A DNA stretch of 64,000 nucleotides from Lewinellaceae bacterium (GTDB lineage Bacteria; Bacteroidota; Bacteroidia; Chitinophagales; Saprospiraceae). Shown piece by piece: positions 1 to 8,796 of this stretch. The translations under genes were made by a program, and so were the position numbers. The first letter of the stretch is position 1, and every line of letters begins with the position of its first letter. Where the stretch lies: the NCBI GenBank assembly GCA_020636405.1, contig JACJXW010000010.1, positions 124,001 to 188,000 on the forward strand. Direction: 5' to 3'. Below the pieces are notes generated by a model. It saw only the letters and a program-made list of their open reading frames with translations, was not told the origin of the DNA and made no database searches.

Positions 1-933
1 AACCGTACAACCTTGCTAACCGGCGAGCAGATACGCAATGGGTGGCTGCGGCACATCAAAGCTGAAGAGGAGAACTATCTTTGGGTATCCAACCAGCAGG
101 CGTTTGATTTGATGCAGAAGGGGTTCGTCCCTCCGGCAACCGGCAACCCTGAAAACAACCCCTACTACGAGATGATCGACGCCCAACTGACCACCGAGAT
201 CTTCGGCCTCTTCGCCCCCTCCCGCCCGGATGTGGCCCTGAAAATGGCCCAACTGCCTATACAGACGACGGCACGGGAAAACGCGGAGCGGATCGCGGAG
301 TTTTATGTCATCATGCATTCCCTGGCTTCCTCCGTTGATGAAAGCCTGCCCCTGAAAGAGCAGGTTTTCGGAATAGCAGACGAGGCCCGCAAACACCTGC
401 CCAATGATTCCTACCCCGCCAAAATGTACGATTTTGTAAAAGGCCGGTACCAGTCCGGCGCCACCTGGGAAGAAGCGAGAGACGCCCTCCATGAAAAATA
501 CCAGATGAGGCAGGAGGACGGCTATCAATGGCCGGCAAAGGACCCCGTTTGTAACGGTTGTTTTGCCGCCGGCATCAATTTCGGCGCCAGCATCATTAGC
601 CTGTTGTACGGGGAAGGAGACATCAAAGAGACCATCAAAATAGGCGTATTAGGTGGCTGGGACTCCGACAACCCCACCGCCACCTGGGGCGGCCTGCTGG
701 GCTTTATGATTGGGAAGGAGGGCATCGAAGAGGCCTTCGGCCGCCAGTTCGCCGGCCAGTTCAATATCCACCGGACAAGAAGGGGCTTTCCGAATGATGG
801 AATGGACTCCTTTTACAATATGGCCCGTAAAGGAACCTTTATTGTGGACCGGGTGGTGCAGGAAGAGATGAGAGGAGGAGTGAGCCTGGAGAAGGGGGTT
901 TGGTATATCCCGGAGGCGGGAGTGGATTATTGA
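1..933 (+). CDS. ADP-ribosylglycohydrolase family protein (5' end cut by window)
   Basis: The reading frame is open to base 1, so the true start lies outside the window and about 310 C-terminal residues are visible. The family removes ADP-ribose from proteins or small molecules using a dinuclear Mg/Mn site. The recognisable part is GGWDSDNPTATWGG (about bases 652-693), which corresponds to the C-terminal Asp-rich metal-binding motif followed by a small-residue helix. Upstream, the segment around NPYYEMIDAQLTTE resembles the substrate-pocket region of the large secreted or cytosolic members. The N-terminal metal motif is not visible. The substrate cannot be deduced. The next feature is a tRNA on the other strand, so the gene probably ends its transcription unit here. 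Confidence 0.75.
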   Translation, partial: NRTTLLTGEQIRNGWLRHIKAEEENYLWVSNQQAFDLMQKGFVPPATGNPENNPYYEMIDAQLTTEIFGLFAPSRPDVALKMAQLPIQTTARENAERIAEFYVIMHSLASSVDESLPLKEQVFGIADEARKHLPNDSYPAKMYDFVKGRYQSGATWEEARDALHEKYQMRQEDGYQWPAKDPVCNGCFAAGINFGASIISLLYGEGDIKETIKIGVLGGWDSDNPTATWGGLLGFMIGKEGIEEAFGRQFAGQFNIHRTRRGFPNDGMDSFYNMARKGTFIVDRVVQEEMRGGVSLEKGVWYIPEAGVDY

Positions 934-1113
934 ACGTGGATTTACGCCAGCCAGATACCGACAGGTTATTGCGCACCGAGAGTGTGGCCTGGGGTATAGG
1001 GGTAAAAGGAAAGGGAACAGCCCAACGCCGAAAACGGAGGCCCCCCCTGTTTTCCCTCAATGGGGACAGCATGGCTACTAACCAGGTAAGGAAATCTTAT
1101 TTTCAGAATTTTG
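934..1113. other. Intergenic region without a recognised gene
   Basis: This stretch lies between the glycohydrolase stop and the tRNA terminator. Short open frames here lack family similarity. A poly-C/poly-G tract (ggccccccc) near 1041 is the only notable feature. Confidence 0.4.
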
Positions 1114-1141
1114 AAAAAAAAGCCTCCACTTCCGTGAAGGC
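1114..1141 (-). terminator. Intrinsic terminator of the tRNA-Met gene
   Basis: Read on the minus strand, GCCTTCAC-GGAA-GTGGAGGC forms an 8-bp stem (one G-U pair) with a tetraloop, followed directly by eight U residues (A1114-1121 on the plus strand). It begins 7 bases after the tRNA 3' end. Confidence 0.85.
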
Positions 1142-1147
1142 CATCTG

Positions 1148-1221
1148 TAGCGCGAGGCGGGCTTGAACCGCCGACCTCATGATTATGAATCATGCGCTCT
1201 AACCAGCTGAGCTACCGCGCC
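1148..1221 (-). tRNA. tRNA-Met (anticodon CAT)
   Basis: The minus strand folds into a full cloverleaf: acceptor GGCGCGG pairing with TCGCGCT (G-U at 1:72 and 7:66), D arm starting GCTCAGCTGG, anticodon stem CATGA/TCATG with loop TTCATAA, and T stem GGCGG/CCGCC with loop TTCAAGC. The anticodon is CAT. The acceptor end lacks the initiator C1:A72 mismatch, which favours elongator Met. A tRNA-Ile2 with lysidine-modified CAU cannot be fully excluded. CCA is not encoded. The gene stands alone with its own promoter and terminator. Confidence 0.92.
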
Positions 1222-1233
1222 ATTTTTGCGAGT

Positions 1234-1269
1234 GCAAATATACAGCTTTTAACCACTTTTCCACAACAA
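1234..1269 (-). promoter_or_regulatory. Bacteroidota-type promoter of tRNA-Met
   Basis: On the minus strand TATATTTGC (1234-1242) matches the Bacteroidota -7 consensus TAnnTTTG exactly, and TTGTTG (1264-1269) sits at the -33 position. The predicted start of transcription is 5-8 bases before the tRNA 5' end. Confidence 0.75.
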
Positions 1270-1350
1270 TTCCAGCCGGATATTTTTTATCTTCCTGGTA
1301 TTTCTCATTCGTTTTTTTAAAACCATGCTTTAACCGGAAAAATTCCCGAC

Positions 1351-1725
1351 ATGTCCGACCCACGCAAAAACATCCGCCCTGCCGTCCTCATCGAAAAGGA
1401 AGCCGCCACGGAAGAAGAACGATTCCAGAACGACGTCCTGCGCCCCATCCTTAAAATGCAGAACGATCTGCTACAGGCTATCTTCCTCCACGTCATGGCC
1501 AGGCGCAAGGTGAACTTCAACAACCTCTCCCGGCAGAAACAGGAAAAACAGATCGATCATAGCCTGAGTAAGGACAACCGCCTGCGCTTCCTCCTACTTG
1601 GAACGGTGATCGGCCAGTTTACCACCGAGGAATATGAACGCTTCCTTAAAATCGAACCAGAGGCCACCCGCCGGATCATGAGTATGATGGGGGAACGGCT
1701 GAGGGGGCAGTTGGTGGATTCGTGA
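1351..1725 (+). CDS. Conserved hypothetical protein of Bacteroidota
   Basis: A 124-residue cytosolic protein without signal peptide or membrane segment. Features are a charged N-terminus, a central RPILKMQNDLLQAIFLHVMA helix and a C-terminal GTVIGQFTTEEYERFL segment. This layout recalls short Bacteroidota proteins that databases sometimes label glyoxalase, but no glyoxalase metal-binding motif is visible, so I assign no function. Its last codons (Asp-Ser-stop) are written by the first units of the gattcgtg tandem repeat that follows, so the extreme C-terminus appears shaped by repeat expansion. Confidence 0.7.
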   Translation: MSDPRKNIRPAVLIEKEAATEEERFQNDVLRPILKMQNDLLQAIFLHVMARRKVNFNNLSRQKQEKQIDHSLSKDNRLRFLLLGTVIGQFTTEEYERFLKIEPEATRRIMSMMGERLRGQLVDS

Positions 1726-1775
1726 TTCGTGGATTCGTGATTCGTGATTCGTGATTCGTGGATTCGTGGATTCGG
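1716..1775. repeat. Short tandem repeat, unit gattcgt or ggattcgt
   Basis: Eight consecutive 7- or 8-bp units containing gattcg run from inside the last codons of the preceding gene through its stop codon into the intergenic space. The following bases (cggacaacggacaacc) form a second small tandem. Confidence 0.9.
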
Positions 1776-1809
1776 ATTACGAGTAACGAATAACGGACAA
1801 CGGACAACC

Positions 1810-3180
1810 TCAATAAAAGTTCGTTTCCTTGCCGGCGCTCCCTGCGCCCTGTTCGACTCTTCCCAACAGCACATTTACGCCCACCCGCAAGTTGGCGCTG
1901 TGGCTGACCTCCGGGCGGAAGGCGGTGATGATGTTGTCGGTGGCTGCCATCAGTTGTACCGGGCCGAGTAGCAAGGTGGCGTTGAGGCCCAGGTTATCCA
2001 GCCGCTCGCTGCGGAAGGCGTAGGTGGCGCCCACATTGAGCATGGGCAGAAGGTCCAGGTTGCCGCCTAAAGCCACGGCGGTATTCACATCCTCCCGGTA
2101 GCGTTCCAGATAAACGAGGCCGCCAACGGTCAAATTGTGCCTCAGGCGATACATGCCGCTGAGGTAAAAGCGGGACGGCAGTGTGGTGGAATAGGAAACG
2201 GAAGTTTGATCCACCTGGTAGATCTCCCTCAAGGTGTCCAGGATGGAACCGGCCTTAACGGTATCTTCAAAAATATTCTGGGCCAGGTCCAAGCCTTTGT
2301 ATTCGAAGGCGCCGTTGAGACTGTAGTTGGTTACTTCCTCTTCCCAGTTGACCTTGCCGATGTCGAGGACGCTGGCTGCCAGTTCAAGCTTATCGCCCAG
2401 TTTCAGGCGGACGCCCAGGTCGAAAGCGAAACCGGTATTGCCGGTAAATAGCTCTTCGTAGTCAAACCGGCCGTAGTCGAAGGCCACTGTCAGCTCATCG
2501 AAGCCGTCGTACTTCAGAGAGCCGGCGGAGTTGACGTAGTAGTCGGCGTTCAGCTCCAACTGGTACACATCACTGTCGGTAGCCAGCCGTAGATCGGTAC
2601 GCTCCGAACTGATGCTGCCCACACCTGCCAGCAGCTTGGCACGGCCGCCGATGGTGAAGTTGGGCGTAACGTCTACCGCCAGTCCTAAAGCGAACTCCTG
2701 ATAGCCGTACAGGTCGACGTCGGGGCCGAAGGCCACATCCTGGCCGATGAACTGGGCGTTGCCCTGCCAGATGAGTTGAGGCATGGTTTTGGGGTAATTC
2801 AGGAAAGCGTTGAAGCGCAGCGTATGGCCCAGGGAAAGGGCTGCACGGCCCAGGCGGAGGCCCAAGCTGAGGGTCTCGATGTCGAGATTGTTGCGCAGCA
2901 CGTTGTCTTCTCCCAGTTTTTCGATGGCCTGGTCGATGTTCAGGACATCCTTGCCGCCCTCCCCTTTGGCGATCAGGTCGCCGTAGGTCACATTAGTCAC
3001 CAGCAGGGTGTTGTAGACGCCCGGCAGCCCCACCACGAATTTGTATTCCGGAAAAAAGGCCGGGTTGGTCCGGCTCGCCTGCCAGGTGTGGCGCATGAAA
3101 TGGGTGGCCAGGTCTTCCTGCGCCAGCGCAGTGGTGGCGAAGGAGATGATGATGAATAAGGAAAGCAGTATTCTCTGCAT
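1810..3180 (-). CDS. DUF5723 family outer-membrane beta-barrel protein
   Basis: A 456-residue protein with a clear signal peptide (hydrophobic core after MQRILLS, cleavage near TALAQ). The mature N-terminus HTWQASRTNPAFFPE and the many alternating amphipathic strands (for example LGLRLGRAALSLGHTLRFNAFLNYP) match the DUF5723 family, which is restricted to Bacteroidota and predicted to form outer-membrane barrels. The terminal residue is Tyr rather than the usual Phe. It lies downstream of, and in the same direction as, a lipoprotein gene (3332-4876), 151 bases away. A paired surface role is inferred; the substrate is unknown. Confidence 0.75.
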   Translation of the reverse strand: MQRILLSLFIIISFATTALAQEDLATHFMRHTWQASRTNPAFFPEYKFVVGLPGVYNTLLVTNVTYGDLIAKGEGGKDVLNIDQAIEKLGEDNVLRNNLDIETLSLGLRLGRAALSLGHTLRFNAFLNYPKTMPQLIWQGNAQFIGQDVAFGPDVDLYGYQEFALGLAVDVTPNFTIGGRAKLLAGVGSISSERTDLRLATDSDVYQLELNADYYVNSAGSLKYDGFDELTVAFDYGRFDYEELFTGNTGFAFDLGVRLKLGDKLELAASVLDIGKVNWEEEVTNYSLNGAFEYKGLDLAQNIFEDTVKAGSILDTLREIYQVDQTSVSYSTTLPSRFYLSGMYRLRHNLTVGGLVYLERYREDVNTAVALGGNLDLLPMLNVGATYAFRSERLDNLGLNATLLLGPVQLMAATDNIITAFRPEVSHSANLRVGVNVLLGRVEQGAGSAGKETNFY

Positions 3181-3331
3181 TATAGTATGGTTGTTTTAGA
3201 AGCTGTAATTGAGTTTTTTGCTGAGCGTAGGCTCCCTGTCTTTTTTCTGAGTTCCTGAGGATCATTACTGCCCTGCCAGAGCACCCCGGAAACACAGAAA
3301 CCGAGAACCCCCAACGCCCTTTCCGGCCACC

Positions 3332-4876
3332 CTAATCGCGCACCCCGAAAATGGCCCCGAGCTTGACCTTCACCGCCTGGCTTTCCAGGATCTTGACCGA
3401 CACATTCCCATTGTTGATCGTAGAAAAGGAGGCGACAATGTCCAGGTTCTCCGCTGTGCGGACTTTATTAAAGCGTTCTTCGGGGTAGTCGATGTAGGTG
3501 ATGTCTTCCTTAACGCCGCTGGCGTTGCCCTCGCTATCCACCGGTACGCCTTCGATCACCCGTACGGCATCCTGAAAGAGCGAATCCAGCACTATGCCGT
3601 CCTTATCCAGGAAGAAACCCTGGATGGCCACATCCAGCGGCAGGCTATTGACGGTTACCAGCTTGAACTCGGCTTTGTACATCTGCTGGAAGTCTCCGAA
3701 GTCGAGCTGGAACGTATCCCGTGCCAGGAAGTTGATGGACCGGCCGTAGAGGGGCAGGTCGACGTCCACCCGTACCTTGTAGTAACTGCTGTCGGTGATG
3801 AAGCCGCGGATATTAACGTTGGAGTCCGGGTTGGTCACGGCATCCACATCGTAATCGATAGCAACCGGGCCGGCGCCCAGGATCTCGTCGATATTGGAGT
3901 TATCCTTGTTGAAGATGAACCGCTCCTGTTTGATCACGCCCACTTCATCGATGGAAGGATAAGGAAAAGCGATGCCACTTTCCACATAGGGGCTTTCGAG
4001 GTTGAGGGTCTCCCCTCTAACGGTAAGCACCTTGAATACTTTGACATCCGATTGCGTCGGGATACCGAAGGAGTTTTCAATATTGAAGCTGACGGTCGGG
4101 TCGGCAAAGTAAATATCGCCGGTGACCCAGTTGTCAAAGAAATCGATGATGATGGTATCCCGGCCTCCTTCGTGGCGCTGGACGCCGAGGAAGCCCTCCA
4201 TGTAGGAAAAGCTGAGCTCGCCGAAGGTGATGGCCACCTGAGCGGTATCCGGCTGGCCGTTGGAGCGGATCAGTTCGTATTCCACATAGACAGAGTCGGT
4301 GCCCGGGTCGGGTACAACTTCGTAGCCGGCCAGCTGGAAGGGTAGAAAGACATTGGAATAGACAGGCAGCTGGCCGGAGCCGCTGTAGCCGGGCAGGCTG
4401 GCCGAAAGGGAAAGCGGCTGCCCGTCTTTGGTCACCTGGGGCAAAGTGAGGGTGAATGTTACCGGATCGGGATGGGCATGCTGAAAGCCGAAGAAAAAAT
4501 CCCCCGACTTGAACACCAGGCGGTCGAAATCAAAACCATCTGGCAGCGTCAGCGGCAGCGCCATCCGCTTGGAAGTAATGGGGATGGGTATCCCACTGAG
4601 CGATTCGTTGATCTTCGCAAAGATGGTGTCGCTGTTTTGGGTAAGCACATCACCGGAATAGGTAAAGTGGATAAGGCCATCCGGGTCGATCGTGATGATG
4701 GCGAGGTCCTGGAAGTTTTCCAGGGCTTCCCGCAAGGATAGTTCTGTATTCAAAAGCGGCACGGCATATTCGGCATCGTAGTCCGCATCGTCAAGCTTTT
4801 CCAATTCGTCAAAAGACTGGCACGCACTGATAAGGACAGCGACAACCACTAGCAACAACAGGGTTAACCTTTTCAT
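3332..4876 (-). CDS. Large predicted lipoprotein, function unknown
   Basis: A 514-residue protein with a lipoprotein signal ending in lipobox ISAC (Cys19), followed by an acidic linker and long beta-rich sequence. The segment EYAVPLLNTELSLREALENF just after the linker is typical of Bacteroidota lipoproteins encoded beside DUF5723 barrels. No catalytic motif is visible. Several internal segments (FRDTFQLDFGDFQ-like) suggest stacked beta-sandwich domains. It probably sits on the outer membrane as partner of the downstream barrel protein; this is inference from order and spacing only. Confidence 0.7.
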   Translation of the reverse strand: MKRLTLLLLVVVAVLISACQSFDELEKLDDADYDAEYAVPLLNTELSLREALENFQDLAIITIDPDGLIHFTYSGDVLTQNSDTIFAKINESLSGIPIPITSKRMALPLTLPDGFDFDRLVFKSGDFFFGFQHAHPDPVTFTLTLPQVTKDGQPLSLSASLPGYSGSGQLPVYSNVFLPFQLAGYEVVPDPGTDSVYVEYELIRSNGQPDTAQVAITFGELSFSYMEGFLGVQRHEGGRDTIIIDFFDNWVTGDIYFADPTVSFNIENSFGIPTQSDVKVFKVLTVRGETLNLESPYVESGIAFPYPSIDEVGVIKQERFIFNKDNSNIDEILGAGPVAIDYDVDAVTNPDSNVNIRGFITDSSYYKVRVDVDLPLYGRSINFLARDTFQLDFGDFQQMYKAEFKLVTVNSLPLDVAIQGFFLDKDGIVLDSLFQDAVRVIEGVPVDSEGNASGVKEDITYIDYPEERFNKVRTAENLDIVASFSTINNGNVSVKILESQAVKVKLGAIFGVRD

Positions 4877-5198
4877 AATCTGAGTTTAGAGTAAACAAGC
4901 ACCACAAGTTCAATAAACTGGGAATAAAGCGCAATCATTGCGCACGATGGGTGTACTTTCAAGCAGGGGTTTTGGAGAGTTGCCGGAGAAAATCTTCCTG
5001 AGAGCCACAAAGATATTCAAAATACTACATATTACAACATCGTAAAAAGTCAAATTGATGTAAGCAAATTGACTGAAGTGGGGAATAGGTAGAGGTGGCC
5101 TTGCCCGGAAACGAACCAGAGACTCCTGAAACCGGGGAACCATACAACCGTACAACCAGGAACCCGAACAACCATGATTTTTTGTATATTGCTCCACT
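4877..5198. other. Divergent intergenic region (322 bp)
   Basis: This stretch separates the minus-strand lipoprotein gene from the plus-strand Pycsar-like gene, so both promoters should lie here. I see no perfect TAnnTTTG box. Bases 5143-5172 hold four loose acaacc-type units. Confidence 0.4.
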
Positions 5199-6428
5199 AT
5201 GTCAGAGAAGATGAAGGAAACCGAAACGCGCGATAGCCACTCCCAAAGCAGGCCGATTACCGGCCAGGCCCGGGACTTTGCCCTGCGCCTTTTCGGCCAG
5301 CGGCAGGACGGCCGCCTGCTTGTCCATAATTACACCTTTGCCGCAGCAGTGGCCAACCAGGTGCAGGCCATAGCTCGCAGCGAGGGCACCGGGCCTGAGG
5401 TGGAGGAACAAGCCTTGCTGGCAGCCTGGTTGTTCCCCACTGGTTATTTGTACGATTACCGGGACCCCGCCCACTTCAGCGCTGAGCTGGCGCAGCAGTT
5501 CTTCAGCCAGGCCGATTATCCCGGGGAAAAGCAGGAGCAGGTATTGAACATTATCCTGTCCGTTACAGAAGGGCGCAGCCCGGCAGGAGAAGCCGAACGC
5601 ATCCTCAGCGATGCCGTACAGGCCGCCACCTACCTTCAGGAGGGGGAAGAAGGATTGCCGCTGCTCCGCCTCGAACGTGAATTCCTGCTCGGCCAACCGC
5701 AGTATTCCCGGGCAGAATGGGCCAAGATCCTCCTGGAAGAGCTGCTGCGGGTAAAGTTGCATACTCATCACGGGCAAGCCCATTTTCAACCCGCACTGGC
5801 GCAGGCCATCCAGAGTTGCCGCAGAGTGTTGGATAAACAGCGGGCCAAAGAAGAGGCTGCTGAGCCGCCGGCCGGCCGGTTTGGAGGATTGGAACCCGAC
5901 ATGCCCGTACGAGGTGTTCAGACCTTTTTTCGGACCAACTATCGCAACCACATCAATCTGAGCGCCATCGCTGACAACAAGGCCAATATCATGATCAGTG
6001 TCAATGCCATCCTGGTCAGTGTGCTCATCACATTCCTGTCTTACCGCAATATTGGGGAGAACACCCCCCAGATCCTGCTGCCTGTGGTTATTTTCCTGGT
6101 CACCGGCCTGGCGAGCCTCATCTTCGCCGTCCTGTCGGCCCGCCCCAAGGTCACCATGCTCAACCAGGAGGGGACACCACCGGAGGAAGTGCGCCGCAAT
6201 GTGGTCTTTTTCGGCAACTTCGTCACCCTGCGCCTGGAGCAGTTCGAAGAGGCTATGGAAGAAGTGTTCAACGACAACGAGCTCCTCTATGGCAATATGG
6301 TCAGAGACCTCTACCACCTCGGTAAAGTGCTGGAAAAGAAGTACCGCTACCTGTCCATCTCCTATAATATCTTTATGGTAGGTTTTATCGCTACGGTGGG
6401 GACCTTTCTGATCGCGCTGTTTAGCTGA
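5199..6428 (+). CDS. Pycsar-effector-like (DUF5706/PycTM) membrane protein with degenerate HD domain
   Basis: A 409-residue protein in two parts. Residues about 25-210 align in pattern with the HD phosphohydrolase domain of chromosomal Bacteroidota 'Pycsar system effector family' proteins. However, the expected AAWFHDTGY is AAWLFPTGY here (F79-P80 replace the His-Asp pair), so the metal site is probably lost; LSDA (Asp138) remains. Residues about 240-409 match the PycTM/DUF5706 domain: DNKANIMISVNA (259-270) leads into transmembrane helix 1, helix 2 is near 291-313 and helix 3 near 387-408. In true Pycsar systems this domain breaches the membrane upon sensing cCMP or cUMP. No uridylate or cytidylate cyclase gene is adjacent, so a defence role is unproven. 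Confidence 0.75.
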   Translation: MSEKMKETETRDSHSQSRPITGQARDFALRLFGQRQDGRLLVHNYTFAAAVANQVQAIARSEGTGPEVEEQALLAAWLFPTGYLYDYRDPAHFSAELAQQFFSQADYPGEKQEQVLNIILSVTEGRSPAGEAERILSDAVQAATYLQEGEEGLPLLRLEREFLLGQPQYSRAEWAKILLEELLRVKLHTHHGQAHFQPALAQAIQSCRRVLDKQRAKEEAAEPPAGRFGGLEPDMPVRGVQTFFRTNYRNHINLSAIADNKANIMISVNAILVSVLITFLSYRNIGENTPQILLPVVIFLVTGLASLIFAVLSARPKVTMLNQEGTPPEEVRRNVVFFGNFVTLRLEQFEEAMEEVFNDNELLYGNMVRDLYHLGKVLEKKYRYLSISYNIFMVGFIATVGTFLIALFS

Positions 6429-6442
6429 GAAAGGGCGGGGAG

Positions 6443-6494
6443 GATTTTGGATTTGCGATTTTTGACGTGCGATGTGCGATTTTGGATTTGCGAT
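6443..6494. repeat. 17-bp direct repeat downstream of the Pycsar-like gene
   Basis: gattttggatttgcgat occurs at 6443-6459 and again at 6478-6494 (period 35), with related gatttttgacgtgcgatgtg words between. It begins 15 bases after the stop codon. Confidence 0.85.
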
Positions 6495-6564
6495 CCGGGG
6501 CTTTCCGGGTTGCAGCCGTTTTCCCGTTTTACGGTTCTAAATATTCATTAAAATTGCCCTGACT

Positions 6565-7773
6565 ATGATAGAAGCATTTGCGACTCCCCTGCTCAAGAAA
6601 TTGCACGCCGCTGTCCGGGAATTCCTGGAGGCGGAGATCTACCCCAATGAACTGCGCTGGCTCAAGACGCCCTTCCGTGAGGTAGAAGCCGAGATCCGGA
6701 GCCTTCGCGAAAAAGCGCAGGCCACCGGCGCCTGGAACCCGCACCTTTCGGCGGGCCACGGCGGCGCAGGCCTCAGCCTTTCCGAGTTCGGGCAGCTCAG
6801 TGAACTGCTGGGCACTACGCCTTTCGGGCATTTGTCCTTCAACTGTCAGGCGCCGGATTCCGGCAATACGGAGCTGTTGCTGGAATATGGCTCACCTGAC
6901 ATCCGCCGCCAATACCTGGCCCCCCTGCTCGCCGGGGATATCCGTTCCTGTTTCGCCATGACCGAGCCGGCCTATGCGGGCTCCAATCCGGTGCGTTTGG
7001 GAACTACCGCAGTAAGCGATGGCAACGATTACATCATCAATGGCCACAAGTGGTTCACTTCTTCCGCCGACGGCGCCTCCTTTTCCATCGTTATGGCCGT
7101 GACCAACCCGAATGCGGAGAGCCCCTATCAGCGGGCCAGTATGATCATCGTGCCCACCGATACGCCCGGGTTCAAGCTGGTGCGCAATATTCCGGTCATG
7201 GGCCACGCCGGCGAGGGCTGGCACAGCCACGCCGAGATCCGCCTGGAAGACGTCCGCGTTCCCAAAAGCAACCTGCTGGGCCCCGAAGGAGAAGGCTTCA
7301 AGCTGGCGCAGCAGCGCCTGGGGCCGGGCCGCATCCACCACTGCATGCGCTGGATCGGCATCTGCGAACGGGCCTTCGATATGATGTGCCGCCGCGCCGC
7401 AACCCGTGAGATCGGCAACGGAAAAATGCTCGGAGAAAAGCAGATGGTTCAGGCCTGGATCGCCGAAAACCGCGCCCGGATCGACGCCGCCCGATATATG
7501 GTGCTGCATACGGCGATAAAAATGGAAAAAGAAGGCCAGCGCGCCGCCAGCGCCGACATTTCCACCATCAAATTCTTCGTCGCCGATGTGTTGCAAAATG
7601 TGGTCGACCGGGCATTGCAAGCACACGGAGCCCTGGGTGTCACCGATGACACCATACTCTCCTATTTCTACCGTGAGGAACGGAGCGCCCGCATCTATGA
7701 CGGCCCCGACGAGGCCCACAAGGCCTCCCTGGCACGCAAGATCCTGAAAGGGTATGGACTGAAGGTAAGGTGA
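6565..7773 (+). CDS. Acyl-CoA dehydrogenase family protein (ACAD10/11-like)
   Basis: A 402-residue flavoprotein that should oxidise acyl-CoA to enoyl-CoA. Order of domains: helical N-terminus (1-120), beta middle domain starting CFAMTEPAYAGSNP, and C-terminal helical domain with the FAD/tetramer segment LQAHGALGVTDDTIL. At the position of the catalytic base, IYDGPDEAH carries Asp where medium-chain enzymes carry Glu (IYEGT). This Asp is characteristic of the ACAD10/ACAD11 group, which handles branched, long or 4-hydroxy acyl chains. Substrate range is not deducible. The gene converges with the hydrolase gene 20 bases downstream. Confidence 0.88.
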   Translation: MIEAFATPLLKKLHAAVREFLEAEIYPNELRWLKTPFREVEAEIRSLREKAQATGAWNPHLSAGHGGAGLSLSEFGQLSELLGTTPFGHLSFNCQAPDSGNTELLLEYGSPDIRRQYLAPLLAGDIRSCFAMTEPAYAGSNPVRLGTTAVSDGNDYIINGHKWFTSSADGASFSIVMAVTNPNAESPYQRASMIIVPTDTPGFKLVRNIPVMGHAGEGWHSHAEIRLEDVRVPKSNLLGPEGEGFKLAQQRLGPGRIHHCMRWIGICERAFDMMCRRAATREIGNGKMLGEKQMVQAWIAENRARIDAARYMVLHTAIKMEKEGQRAASADISTIKFFVADVLQNVVDRALQAHGALGVTDDTILSYFYREERSARIYDGPDEAHKASLARKILKGYGLKVR

Positions 7774-7793
7774 ACAGGCCTTTATGCGTTTGT

Positions 7794-8606
7794 TCAAAAG
7801 GACCCGAAATGCGCTTTACGTTCTATCCACGGCACTGCCGCCTGGCAAATGGACCGGTGGGTAGCGTTTACGACCTCGATCCCTACGCCGTTCAACCCTT
7901 TGAGACGCTGCCGGATGGCTTCCGGATCGACCAGTTGGTCTTTATCACCCAGCAGCACCAGTACCGGCGCCTGCCCCTGCCGGATCAGATGGCGGGCCCT
8001 GTTTCCACCTAGGCGAAAGTAGCTTAGGGCCCCCCAGGTATGCAGTAACCGATGCCGTTTGCTTTCATCCGATAAATGGAACCGCAGATAACGCAGGAGA
8101 AAGTCATCGATGAGGCACGCCCGGTGTAGGGCGCTGGCCAGAGCCAGCAACCAGCCGGGACGGGAAAGCAAGCCGGCAAACCGGCGGCGCCACCCTGCCG
8201 GCAGCCACTCCACCAGATGCAGCCAGCGGGACTGCAATCCGTCGGGCGCCAACAGGTAGGCTCTTTCCAGCCGGCCTTGAAAGGCAGGAAGCAAGTGCAG
8301 CCAAAGGCGCGCACCCAGGCTGTGGCCGATAGCCTCGAACCGAAGAAAGCCCTCCCGCTCCAGAATGGCCTCAACGATACCGGCCAACTGTCCCGGCCGA
8401 TAATCCGTGCCCTTCCAAAAGGTGCCCCCGTGAAAAGGCAGGTCGATGGCATAAAGCATACCAGTATCCCCAAGAGCCCGCCCCAGCCCCGTAAAGGCCG
8501 AACCATCCTCCGCAAACCCATGGAAAGCGATGAGCAGCCGCGGGCCGGAACCGAATTTCCGAACGTTGATGTCTCCGGATGGAAGCTGCAGAATGATTGG
8601 CTGCAT
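7794..8606 (-). CDS. Alpha/beta hydrolase
   Basis: A 270-residue alpha/beta-hydrolase fold protein. The oxyanion-hole motif FHGFAEDG is at 28-35, the nucleophile elbow GHSLG at 94-98 (Ser96), a likely acid in GDKD (Asp223), and the catalytic His in NATHRS (His250), so the triad is complete. There is no signal peptide. A lid region rich in Trp, Arg and Leu (about 130-190) suggests a hydrophobic substrate. It precedes the TPR gene region on the same strand with a 190-base gap that holds nothing recognised. Confidence 0.82.
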   Translation of the reverse strand: MQPIILQLPSGDINVRKFGSGPRLLIAFHGFAEDGSAFTGLGRALGDTGMLYAIDLPFHGGTFWKGTDYRPGQLAGIVEAILEREGFLRFEAIGHSLGARLWLHLLPAFQGRLERAYLLAPDGLQSRWLHLVEWLPAGWRRRFAGLLSRPGWLLALASALHRACLIDDFLLRYLRFHLSDESKRHRLLHTWGALSYFRLGGNRARHLIRQGQAPVLVLLGDKDQLVDPEAIRQRLKGLNGVGIEVVNATHRSICQAAVPWIERKAHFGSF

Positions 8607-8796
8607 GTGGTTATTTATTGTTTTCGGATCTGATAAGGCGATTGAATACTTTAACCGGCATGCGCCAGCCCCGATGCGGAAATAGATTACCTGGAATAAG
8701 ATTGGGCCCTGAATGCCAAGCCGGAGTAAAAAAATTATTGGTTTTTATACTCCTGGTTATCGTCGATGACTGCGGGATTGATCAATCCGTTACCCC

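Noticed and set aside
5202..6317. A 371-codon open frame antisense to the Pycsar-like gene
   Set aside because: Mirror frame of a protein with clear domain evidence on the other strand.
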